NCBI RefSeq assembly: GCF_037126175.1
Contig: NZ_CP146986.1
Location: 620,001-684,000, forward strand
Length of the DNA: 64,000 nucleotides
DNA from: Pseudomonas sp. RSB 5.4
Lineage (GTDB): Bacteria; Pseudomonadota; Gammaproteobacteria; Pseudomonadales; Pseudomonadaceae
Direction: 5' to 3'
Part shown: in pieces, positions 57,116 to 64,000 of the stretch
How positions within the stretch are numbered: position 1 is the first letter of the stretch
How the letters are laid out: the number at the start of each line of letters is the position of its first letter
Notes under the pieces: generated by a model
The model's input: only the letters and a program-made list of their open reading frames with translations
Databases searched by the model: none
Told to the model about the DNA's origin: nothing
Position numbers and translations under genes: made by a program

Positions 57116-57185
57116 AGCGTCAGTGCGGGCAACACAAAAACCCAGTCCACTGGTCAACTAATTACAAAGCAACCTAACTATTACG

Positions 57186-57240
57186 TTGACATTCGCTGCC
57201 TAGGCAGTAACATCTCGACATACATTCACTGCCTAGGCAG
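57186..57240 (+). promoter_or_regulatory. Efflux operon promoter with two MarR operators
   Basis: TTGACA (57186-57191), 16-bp spacer, TAACAT (57208-57213). The spacer contains the perfect palindrome CTGCCTAGGCAG (57196-57207). A second identical palindrome lies at 57229-57240, centre 33 bp downstream (three helical turns), between the start point and the ribosome site. Both are preceded by ACATTC. Confidence 0.88.
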
Positions 57241-57255
57241 TTATTAGGTGAGCAC

Positions 57256-57738
57256 ATGAAGCACTTCACCCCGGACGAATTCAAGCATTGCCATCTCGGC
57301 CTGTTGCTGGGCCGTGCCGCGCTGCTCAAGGACAAGATCATCGACACCCACATGGACCCCCACGGCATCACCGCCGCGCAGTTCAAGGTGTTGATCATCA
57401 TGGCCCAGTACGGCGTCGATACTCCGGCCGAGCTGTGCCGGCATCTGTCGCTGGACAGCGGTTCGATGACACGCATGCTCGATCGTCTGGAACAGAAAGG
57501 TTTCCTGGCTCGCCAACGCAGCGAAGGCGATCGCCGTCAGGTGCAGCTCAAACTCACCGAGCAGGGCCAGCAACTGGCCGATCGTCTGCCGCACATCGGC
57601 GCCGATGCAATGAATGAACTGGCCGGCGCCGTCACTACGGACGAGTTGAAGACTCTGGAATACATCCTCAAGAAAATCCTGCTGGCCGCCGGTGACCCGA
57701 TCACCATCCAGCGCTTAGGTGAACACAATGAGCAGTAA
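57256..57738 (+). CDS. MarR-family repressor of the efflux operon
   Basis: 160 aa. MarR winged helix: ITAAQFKVLIIMAQYGVDTPAELCRHLSLDSGSMTRMLDRLEQKGFLARQRSEGDRRQVQLKLTEQG, with the DxR wing intact. First gene of the operon it should control through the two CTGCCTAGGCAG sites; its last 11 bases overlap the NodT-type gene. Corresponds in order to PA5157-PA5160. Confidence 0.93.
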   Translation: MKHFTPDEFKHCHLGLLLGRAALLKDKIIDTHMDPHGITAAQFKVLIIMAQYGVDTPAELCRHLSLDSGSMTRMLDRLEQKGFLARQRSEGDRRQVQLKLTEQGQQLADRLPHIGADAMNELAGAVTTDELKTLEYILKKILLAAGDPITIQRLGEHNEQ

Positions 57739-59197
57739 AACCTTGCGCAGCAGCCTGACCCTGGTGCTGTCGGCGATGATCCTCGCCGGCTGCGCCAATT
57801 ACAGCGGCCTCGACACTCAAGGCAAAAACCTTGATGCGAAAAGCCTGAAAGTCGGACAGTCCCTCAACGGTGTGACCCTGTCGCCGGCGGCATGGCCGAA
57901 AAGCGACTGGTGGACCAGCCTTGGCGACCCACAACTCGACGGTCTGATCCGCGAAGCCCTGCATGACAGTCCGGACATGCAGATCGCCGAAGCCCGAGCG
58001 CATCAGGCCAGCGCCGCCGCTTATGCTGCCGATGCCGAGCGTTACCCGACCCTCGACGCCAGCGCCGGTATCAGCCGTTCGCGGCTGGCTAAGGATCAGG
58101 ATCCGCTGGGCAAGGGCGATGCCTATGCCACCGTGCGCAATATCAGCGCCGGTTTCAATTACAACTTCGACCTGTGGGGCGGCCAGCGAGATGCCTGGGA
58201 AGCCGCACTCGGTCAGGCCCGCGCTGCCGAAGTCGACCGTCAGGCCGCGCAATTGACCCTCGCCGCCGACGTGGCCCGGGCCTACAGCGATCTGGGACAG
58301 GCGCACATCGTCTACGACCTGGCCAACGACGATCTGAAACGCACCAAACAGATGCTCGATCTGAGCCAGCGCCGCTTGAGTGCCGGGATCGACAGCCAGT
58401 ACCAGTTCCAGCAAACCCAGAGTCTGGAAGCCAGTTCCGAAGCCAGCCTGATCGATGCCGAAAAGCGCTTGAACAGCGCGAAAATCGCCCTGGCCGTGCT
58501 GCTCGGCAAAGGCCCGGATCGCGGCAACGAAATTGCCCGGCCGAAAGTCCTGCAAGCCAGCGCCGTGGCCGTGCCGTCGGTATTGCCGGCGGAACTGCTC
58601 GGTCGGCGTCCGGATCTGGTCGCTGCGCGCTGGCGCGTAGAGGCGGCGAGCAAAGACATCGACTCGGCGAAAACCCGCTTCTATCCCAACCTGAACCTTA
58701 CGGCGTCTGCCGGTGCCGAATCCTTGTTGGGTGACGCAATGTTCGGGTCGGCCAGTCGCTTCTTCAGCATCGCCCCGACCATCTCGGTGCCGATCTTCGA
58801 CGGCGGGCGCCTGCGCGCCAACCTCGATGCGCGCGACGCCGATTACGATCTGGCGGTGGCGCAGTACAACAAAAGCCTGGTGAAAGCACTGGGTGATGTC
58901 AGCGACACGATCAACCAGTTGCGTGACATCGGCCGGCAGATCGGGGCGCAGCAACACGCCACCGAGATTGCCCAGGACTCTTACAACACCGTCGTCCAGC
59001 GTTACGGTTCCGGCATCGGCAACTACCTGGACGTGCTCAGCATCGAGCAGCAATTGCTGCAGGCCCAGCGTCAGTTGGCCAACCTCAATGCCGAGCAGAT
59101 CGACCTGTCGATTCAACTGATGCAAGCGCTGGGCGGCGGCTTTCAGGGTGAAACCCTGACCGCAGCCAACGCCACCCCAGCCACGTCGCACAACTAA
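57728..59197 (+). CDS. NodT-family outer-membrane efflux lipoprotein
   Basis: 489 aa from ATG at 57728 (AGGTGA 5 bases upstream). Lipobox LAGC at residues 19-22, then the TolC-like double repeat; ELLGRRPDLVAARWRVEAASKDI and RYGSGIGNYLDVLSIEQQLLQAQRQL are hallmark stretches. Forms the outer-membrane channel for the EmrAB-type pump encoded next. Confidence 0.93.
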   Translation: MSSKTLRSSLTLVLSAMILAGCANYSGLDTQGKNLDAKSLKVGQSLNGVTLSPAAWPKSDWWTSLGDPQLDGLIREALHDSPDMQIAEARAHQASAAAYAADAERYPTLDASAGISRSRLAKDQDPLGKGDAYATVRNISAGFNYNFDLWGGQRDAWEAALGQARAAEVDRQAAQLTLAADVARAYSDLGQAHIVYDLANDDLKRTKQMLDLSQRRLSAGIDSQYQFQQTQSLEASSEASLIDAEKRLNSAKIALAVLLGKGPDRGNEIARPKVLQASAVAVPSVLPAELLGRRPDLVAARWRVEAASKDIDSAKTRFYPNLNLTASAGAESLLGDAMFGSASRFFSIAPTISVPIFDGGRLRANLDARDADYDLAVAQYNKSLVKALGDVSDTINQLRDIGRQIGAQQHATEIAQDSYNTVVQRYGSGIGNYLDVLSIEQQLLQAQRQLANLNAEQIDLSIQLMQALGGGFQGETLTAANATPATSHN

Positions 59198-59212
59198 TTT
59201 CAGGTATTTGTC

Positions 59213-60415
59213 ATGGCCACTGCCGAAAACACTCAAACTCAAGACAACACACCCGACACCGGTAATCCACGCAAGCGCAAAGTCATGCTGCTGGTGCTGG
59301 CCGTCGTGGTTCTGCTCGCCGGGGCCGGCGTCTGGGCGTATCACGAATTCATCGGGCGCTTCAACGAAAGCACCGACGACGCCTACGTCAACGGCAACGT
59401 CGTTGAGATCACCCCGCTGGTCACCGGCACCGTGGTCAGCATTGGCGCTGACGATGGCGATCTGGTCCACGAAGGCCAGGTGCTGATCAACTTCGACCCC
59501 AACGATGCCGAAGTCGGTCTGCAAAGTGCCCAGGCGAAACTGGCGCGCACCGTGCGTCAGGTGCGCGGCCTGTACAGCAACGTCGATGGCATGAAAGCCC
59601 AGGTCAACGCGCAACAGGCTGAAGTGCAGAAGGCTCAGGACAACTACAACCGCCGGAAGAACCTCGCTGCTGGCGGCGCGATTTCCCAGGAAGAACTGTC
59701 CCACGCCCGCGATGACCTGACCTCGGCGCAAAACGCCCTGGCCAACGCCAAACAGCAACTGAAAACCACCAGCGCGCTGGTCGATGACACCGTGGTTTCG
59801 TCGCACCCGGACGTGATGCAGGCTGCTGCTGAACTGCGCCAGGCCTACCTGACCAACGCTCGCAGCACCCTGATTGCGCCGGTCACCGGTTACGTCGCCA
59901 AACGTACCGTGCAACTCGGTCAGCGCGTGCAGCCGGGCACCGCGCTGATGGCGGTGATCCCGCTGGATCAGCTGTGGATCGACGCCAACTTCAAGGAAAC
60001 CCAACTGCGTGACATGCGCATCGGCCAACCGGTGGACATCGAGTCTGACATCTACGGCAGCAGCGTGAAGTACAGCGGCACCGTCGACAGCCTCGGCGCC
60101 GGTACCGGCAGCGCGTTTGCTCTGTTGCCGGCGCAGAACGCCACCGGTAACTGGATCAAGATCGTCCAGCGTGTGCCAGTGCGGATTCACATCAACGCCG
60201 AAGAGCTGGCCAAGCATCCGCTGCGGGTCGGTCTGTCGACCAACGTTGAAGTGAACCTGCACGACCAGAGCGGTCCGGTGCTTGCCCAGCAACCGCCGCA
60301 AAAGGCCTCGTTCACCACCAACGTTTACGAGCAGCAACTGGCCGAAGCCGACGCGATGATTGCGCAGCTGATCCACGACAACAGCGCGGCGGTGAGTAAA
60401 ACCGCGCAACGCTGA
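59213..60415 (+). CDS. EmrA-type membrane fusion protein
   Basis: 400 aa. One N-terminal membrane helix (KVMLLVLAVVVLLAGAGVWAY), biotinyl-lipoyl-like half-motifs (STDDAYVNGNVVEITPLVTGTV; RSTLIAPVTGYVAKRTVQLGQRV) and an alpha-helical hairpin between. Links the MFS pump to the NodT-like channel. 15 bp after the NodT gene. Confidence 0.94.
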   Translation: MATAENTQTQDNTPDTGNPRKRKVMLLVLAVVVLLAGAGVWAYHEFIGRFNESTDDAYVNGNVVEITPLVTGTVVSIGADDGDLVHEGQVLINFDPNDAEVGLQSAQAKLARTVRQVRGLYSNVDGMKAQVNAQQAEVQKAQDNYNRRKNLAAGGAISQEELSHARDDLTSAQNALANAKQQLKTTSALVDDTVVSSHPDVMQAAAELRQAYLTNARSTLIAPVTGYVAKRTVQLGQRVQPGTALMAVIPLDQLWIDANFKETQLRDMRIGQPVDIESDIYGSSVKYSGTVDSLGAGTGSAFALLPAQNATGNWIKIVQRVPVRIHINAEELAKHPLRVGLSTNVEVNLHDQSGPVLAQQPPQKASFTTNVYEQQLAEADAMIAQLIHDNSAAVSKTAQR

Positions 60416-60459
60416 ATCTTTCCCCTGTGGGAACAGGTTCTCAAGGTGATGAGATTTAC

Positions 60460-60565
60460 TGTGGTGAGGGGATTTATCCCCGATGGACTGCGCAGCAGGC
60501 CCGGCTTTTCTGAATCAAAGGAGGGGCCGCTTCGCGGCCTATCGGGGATAAATCCCCTCGCCACA
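60460..60565. repeat. REP pair, type D, inside the efflux operon
   Basis: TGTGGTGAGGGGATTTATCC / inverse, enclosing GGCCGCTTCGCGGCC. Occupies the 237-bp gap between the EmrA- and EmrB-type genes. Confidence 0.9.
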
Positions 60566-60652
60566 GTGTTTCCTTTCAACATTGATTTTTCCCCACAAGG
60601 GCTGCTGTGTCTGTAACAGACAGGGCGTCAACCCGGTTTCATAGGATTCACA

Positions 60653-62182
60653 ATGAGCAATAATGCCTCTTTCACGCCGCCCAGCCTGTTGCTCAGCACC
60701 ATCGGCCTGTCGCTGGCGACTTTCATGCAAGTGCTCGACACCACCATTGCCAACGTGGCCTTGCCGACCATTTCCGGCAACCTGGGCGTGAGTTCGGAGC
60801 AGGGCACCTGGGTCATCACCTCGTTTGCCGTGAGCAACGCCATTGCGCTGCCGCTGACCGGCTGGCTCAGTCGGCGTTTCGGCGAGGTGAAGCTGTTTCT
60901 CTGGGCGACCATTCTGTTTGTGCTGGCCTCGTTTCTCTGTGGTATCTCCACGTCGATGCCGGAACTGATCGGCTTCCGTGTGCTGCAAGGCCTGGTGGCC
61001 GGGCCGCTGTACCCGATGACACAGACCCTGTTGATTGCGGTCTATCCCCCCGCGAGGCGCGGCATGGCTCTGGCATTGCTGGCGATGGTCACGGTGGTTG
61101 CGCCAATTGCCGGGCCGATTCTCGGCGGCTGGATCACCGACAGCTATAGCTGGCCGTGGATCTTCTTCATTAACGTACCGATCGGCATCTTTGCGGTGAT
61201 GGTGGTGCGCTCGCAACTGGCCAAGCGCCCGGTGGAAACCAGTCGCCAACCGATGGATTACGTCGGCCTGATCTCGCTGATCATCGGCGTCGGCGCGTTG
61301 CAGGTGATCCTCGACAAGGGCAATGACCTGGACTGGTTCGAATCGAACTTCATCATCATCGGCGCGGCGATTTCGGTGATCGCCCTGGCGGTGTTCGTCA
61401 TCTGGGAAATGACCGACCAGCACCCGGTGGTGAACCTGCGGTTGTTCGCCTACCGCAACTTCCGCATCGGCACGCTGGTGTTGGTGCTGGGTTACGCCGG
61501 GTTCTTCGGCATCAACCTGATCCTGCCGCAGTGGTTGCAAACCCAGATGGGTTACACCGCGACCTGGGCCGGTCTGGCGGTGGCGCCGATCGGGATTCTG
61601 CCGGTGCTGCTGTCGCCGTTTGTCGGCAAGTACGCGAACAAGTTCGACCTGCGCCTGCTGGCTGGTCTGGCGTTCCTGGCGATTGGCCTGAGCTGCTTCA
61701 TGCGCGCCGGATTCACCAACCAGGTGGACTTCCAGCACATCGCTCTGGTGCAGCTGTTCATGGGCATCGGCGTGGCACTGTTCTTCATGCCGACCCTGAG
61801 CATCCTGATGTCCGACCTGCCGCCGAGCCAGATTGCCGACGGTGCTGGCCTGGCCACCTTCCTGCGGACTCTGGGCGGTAGCTTTGCGGCATCGCTGACC
61901 ACGTGGATCTGGATTCGCCGCGCCAATCAGCATCATGCTTACATGAGCGAAAGCATCAGCACCTTCGAACCGGCGACCCGCGAGACGTTGAATCATTTAG
62001 GCGGCGCTAGCCAATCGGCGTACGCGCAGATGGATCAGATCCTCACCAGCCAGGCGTACATGCTCTCCACCGTGGATTACTTCACGTTGCTGGGCTGGGG
62101 GTTCATGGGGCTGATTCTGATTGTGTGGCTGGCGAAACCGCCATTTGCGGCCAAGGCCGGCCCGGCTGCCAGCGGTCACTGA
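60653..62182 (+). CDS. EmrB-type DHA2 MFS drug transporter
   Basis: 509 aa, about 14 helices. LDTTIANVALPTISGNLGVSSEQGTWVITSFAVSNAIALPLTGWLSRRFGEVKLF contains the DHA2 signature and motif A; motif C-like GPILGGWITDSYSWPWIFFINVP. Pumps hydrophobic drugs or uncouplers by proton antiport with EmrA- and NodT-like partners. C-terminal part cytosolic. Confidence 0.94.
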   Translation: MSNNASFTPPSLLLSTIGLSLATFMQVLDTTIANVALPTISGNLGVSSEQGTWVITSFAVSNAIALPLTGWLSRRFGEVKLFLWATILFVLASFLCGISTSMPELIGFRVLQGLVAGPLYPMTQTLLIAVYPPARRGMALALLAMVTVVAPIAGPILGGWITDSYSWPWIFFINVPIGIFAVMVVRSQLAKRPVETSRQPMDYVGLISLIIGVGALQVILDKGNDLDWFESNFIIIGAAISVIALAVFVIWEMTDQHPVVNLRLFAYRNFRIGTLVLVLGYAGFFGINLILPQWLQTQMGYTATWAGLAVAPIGILPVLLSPFVGKYANKFDLRLLAGLAFLAIGLSCFMRAGFTNQVDFQHIALVQLFMGIGVALFFMPTLSILMSDLPPSQIADGAGLATFLRTLGGSFAASLTTWIWIRRANQHHAYMSESISTFEPATRETLNHLGGASQSAYAQMDQILTSQAYMLSTVDYFTLLGWGFMGLILIVWLAKPPFAAKAGPAASGH

Positions 62183-62200
62183 GCAAAACGCGGTCAAAAA

Positions 62201-62290
62201 TGTGGGAGCGGGCTTGCTCGCGAAAGCGGTGTGTCATTCAGCAGAGATGTCGACTGAACCACCGCCTTCGCGAGCAAGCCCGCTCCCACA
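62201..62290. repeat. REP pair (REPIN), type A
   Basis: Type A inverted pair between convergent emrB-like and lpxH genes. Confidence 0.93.
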
Positions 62291-62307
62291 TTGGGTTTTG
62301 TGTTGTG

Positions 62308-63060
62308 TCAGTTGGCAGGTGCTGCCAGTTGTGGTGGCGGAGCGAAGTCGAACGGTGCCAGGGCATACCCATTCTCATCCACCTGCAACGCCCAACCCTG
62401 ACGATCCCAGTCCCCCAGCACAATCCGCTTCGCCGCCTGCTCGCCGAGCTGCAGCTTGTGGATCGCCGGACGATGGGTGTGGCCGTGGATCAGGGTTTTC
62501 ACCCCGTATTGCTGCATGATCCGCGGAATCTCTTCCGGCGTGACATCGACAATGTCATTGGCCTTCATCCGCACCTGCGCACGGCTTTCGCTGCGCAGCT
62601 TGCGCGCCAGTTTGTGGCGGGTGCTCAGCGGCAGGTGGCGCAGGATGAACAGGGTGATCGGGTTGCGCAGGTAGCGCCGCAGCTTCATATAGCCGACATC
62701 GCGGGTGCACAGGCTGTCGCCGTGCATCAACAACACCGGCTCGCCGTAAAACTGCACGACACTCGGGTCCTTCAACAGCGTGCAGCCGGCTTCTTTGCAG
62801 AAGGCTTTGCCGAGCAGGAAGTCGCGGTTGCCGTGCATCAGAAAAATCGCCGTGCCGCTGTCGCTCAATTGGCGCAGAGCCTGGCAGATGGAACGCTGGA
62901 AGGGCGTCATGGCGTCGTCGCCAATCCACGCCTCGAAAAAGTCGCCCAAGATGTACAACGCACTCGCCGAGCGGGCGCGTCCGGCGAGCAAATCCAGAAA
63001 CGCCCGGGTGATGTCCGGGCGCTCCTCTTCCAGATGCAAGTCTGAAATCAGCAATATCAC
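62308..63060 (-). CDS. lpxH: UDP-2,3-diacylglucosamine diphosphatase
   Basis: 250 aa from GTG at 63060, which overlaps the ppiB stop (GTGA). Metallophosphatase motifs: ISDLHLEE (D-x-H), [38 protein letters not shown]. Hydrolyses UDP-2,3-diacylglucosamine to lipid X in lipid A synthesis. Order lpxH-ppiB-glnS matches PA1792-PA1794. Confidence 0.95.
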   Translation of the reverse strand: MILLISDLHLEEERPDITRAFLDLLAGRARSASALYILGDFFEAWIGDDAMTPFQRSICQALRQLSDSGTAIFLMHGNRDFLLGKAFCKEAGCTLLKDPSVVQFYGEPVLLMHGDSLCTRDVGYMKLRRYLRNPITLFILRHLPLSTRHKLARKLRSESRAQVRMKANDIVDVTPEEIPRIMQQYGVKTLIHGHTHRPAIHKLQLGEQAAKRIVLGDWDRQGWALQVDENGYALAPFDFAPPPQLAAPAN

Positions 63061-63563
63061 GCTTCGATGATCTCGGCTTTCTCGATGATCACGTCGTCTT
63101 TCGGCACGTCCTGGTGACCGGCCTTGGAAGTGGTGGCAACGGCTTCGATCTTGTCGACGACATCGGTACCGGCAACGACTTTACCGAACACGGCATAACC
63201 CCAGCCCTGAGCGGTCTTGGCGGTGTGGTTGAGGAAGCTGTTGTTGGTGGCGTTGATAAAGAACTGCGCCGAGGCCGAATGTGGATCCATGGTGCGGGCC
63301 ATGGCCAGGGTGTACTTCTCGTTCTTCAGGCCGTTGTCGGCTTCGTTCTGGATGCTCGGGCGCTTGTCTTTCTTTTCCTGCATGCCAGGCTCGAAACCGC
63401 CGCCCTGGATCATGAAACCCTTGATGACGCGGTGGAAAATCACGTTCTCGTAGTGACCGTTTTTAACGTATTCGAGGAAGTTGGCAGCGGTGATCGGCGC
63501 TTTTTCCGCGTCCAGTTCGATGACGATGTCGCCGTAGTTGGTGGTCAGTTTGACTTGAGTCAT
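63057..63563 (-). CDS. ppiB: Cytosolic peptidyl-prolyl cis-trans isomerase B (cyclophilin)
   Basis: 168 aa. Cyclophilin core: [59 protein letters not shown]. No signal peptide, so the cytosolic form. First gene of ppiB-lpxH, divergent from glnS. Confidence 0.96.
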   Translation of the reverse strand: MTQVKLTTNYGDIVIELDAEKAPITAANFLEYVKNGHYENVIFHRVIKGFMIQGGGFEPGMQEKKDKRPSIQNEADNGLKNEKYTLAMARTMDPHSASAQFFINATNNSFLNHTAKTAQGWGYAVFGKVVAGTDVVDKIEAVATTSKAGHQDVPKDDVIIEKAEIIEA

Positions 63564-63813
63564 GATCGCTACTCTTTATAAGGAATTCGTGGTTATGGGA
63601 CATTCAGCCCCATGACCGGTTCAGCCTGCATCGGCCAAGGTGCGCAGTTTAGCGTGACAGGCGCGAATTTCGAGGCTGTTTTTCATATCCCGGCGATTAA
63701 ATGCGCTCCTTTATAGGCCGCGCTCTGTCAGGCCCTTGACAGCATCGGCTATGATAGCGGCTTTGTTTTGTCTGGCCCCCTTTGCGGCCGCGCACATGTA
63801 AGTCAAGGATCCT
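63564..63813. promoter_or_regulatory. Divergent region ppiB / glnS
   Basis: 250 bp. On the glnS side CTTGACAGC and TATGATAGC (about 63735-63760) look like promoter parts, but their spacing (8 bp) is too short for one promoter, so only one of the two is probably used. AAGGATCCT precedes the glnS ATG. Confidence 0.4.

Positions 63814-64000
<187 letters not shown>

Noticed and set aside
57701..60409. 902-aa minus frame opposite the efflux genes
   Set aside because: Shadow of the NodT- and EmrA-type genes; it would cross their junction.

Overview
The window is GC-rich chromosomal DNA of a Pseudomonas, most likely of the P. fluorescens group. Gene orders match blocks known from Pseudomonas (AraC regulator-hydrolase-fadH; phnW/phnX; liu leucine genes with mvaB and liuR; MarR-NodT-EmrA-EmrB; lpxH-ppiB-glnS). 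A PrrF-type sRNA and a CrcY-type sRNA can be read directly. About 22 repetitive extragenic palindromic (REP) elements of the GTGGGAGCGGGCTTGCTCGC kind and relatives fill the gaps. I see no tRNA, rRNA, CRISPR array, insertion sequence or prophage.

Layout. 1-6.5 kb: end of a DUF2242-like lipoprotein gene, a 28-codon small ORF, AraC regulator, a degenerate nitrilase-family protein, fadH and a PLP-dependent deaminase. 6.6-14.5 kb: cytochrome b561, then a 2-aminoethylphosphonate (AEP) block: phnX, phnW and a LysR regulator, followed by a second LysR regulator, an organophosphate-type transporter behind a structured leader, and an FAD amine-oxidase-like protein. 14.5-20.1 kb: a repeat island, a short orphan VgrG, a YeeN-type YebC protein, an LRR-protein kinase and a ZapE paralogue. 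20.4-27.0 kb: a complete archaic (Csu/CupE-like) chaperone-usher pilus operon with four small pilin-like subunits. 27.2-30.2 kb: ECF sigma/anti-sigma pair divergent from a catalase-type peroxidase and cytochrome b561; both directions carry the same GGAATAA-N14-CGTCT promoter. 30.2-34.3 kb: MFS exporter behind a perfect 17-bp-arm palindrome, M14 carboxypeptidase, prrF, a DUF6124-like protein and an S24 repressor.

34.4-44.2 kb: leucine/isovalerate catabolism (liuA, liuB, liuC, liuD, an acyl-CoA synthetase, mvaB, liuR), with LiuR-type operators before liuA and liuR and the catabolite-repression decoy RNA crcY beside mvaB. 44.3-50.1 kb: LysR regulator and acyl-CoA dehydrogenase, a PstS-OmpA fusion, xthA and a GNAT protein. 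50.2-57.0 kb: tamA-tamB and an HdeD-like/permuted-papain-like fusion. 57.2-62.2 kb: a MarR-controlled tripartite drug efflux operon with paired CTGCCTAGGCAG operators, one filling the promoter spacer. 62.3-64 kb: lpxH, ppiB and the start of glnS.

Most of this is core or common accessory Pseudomonas biology. The strongest points for follow-up are the two regulatory RNAs, the mirrored ECF promoters, the leader with mutually exclusive hairpins before the putative phosphonate transporter, the nitrilase-fold protein without its Cys and Lys catalytic residues, and the HdeD-papain-like fusion.
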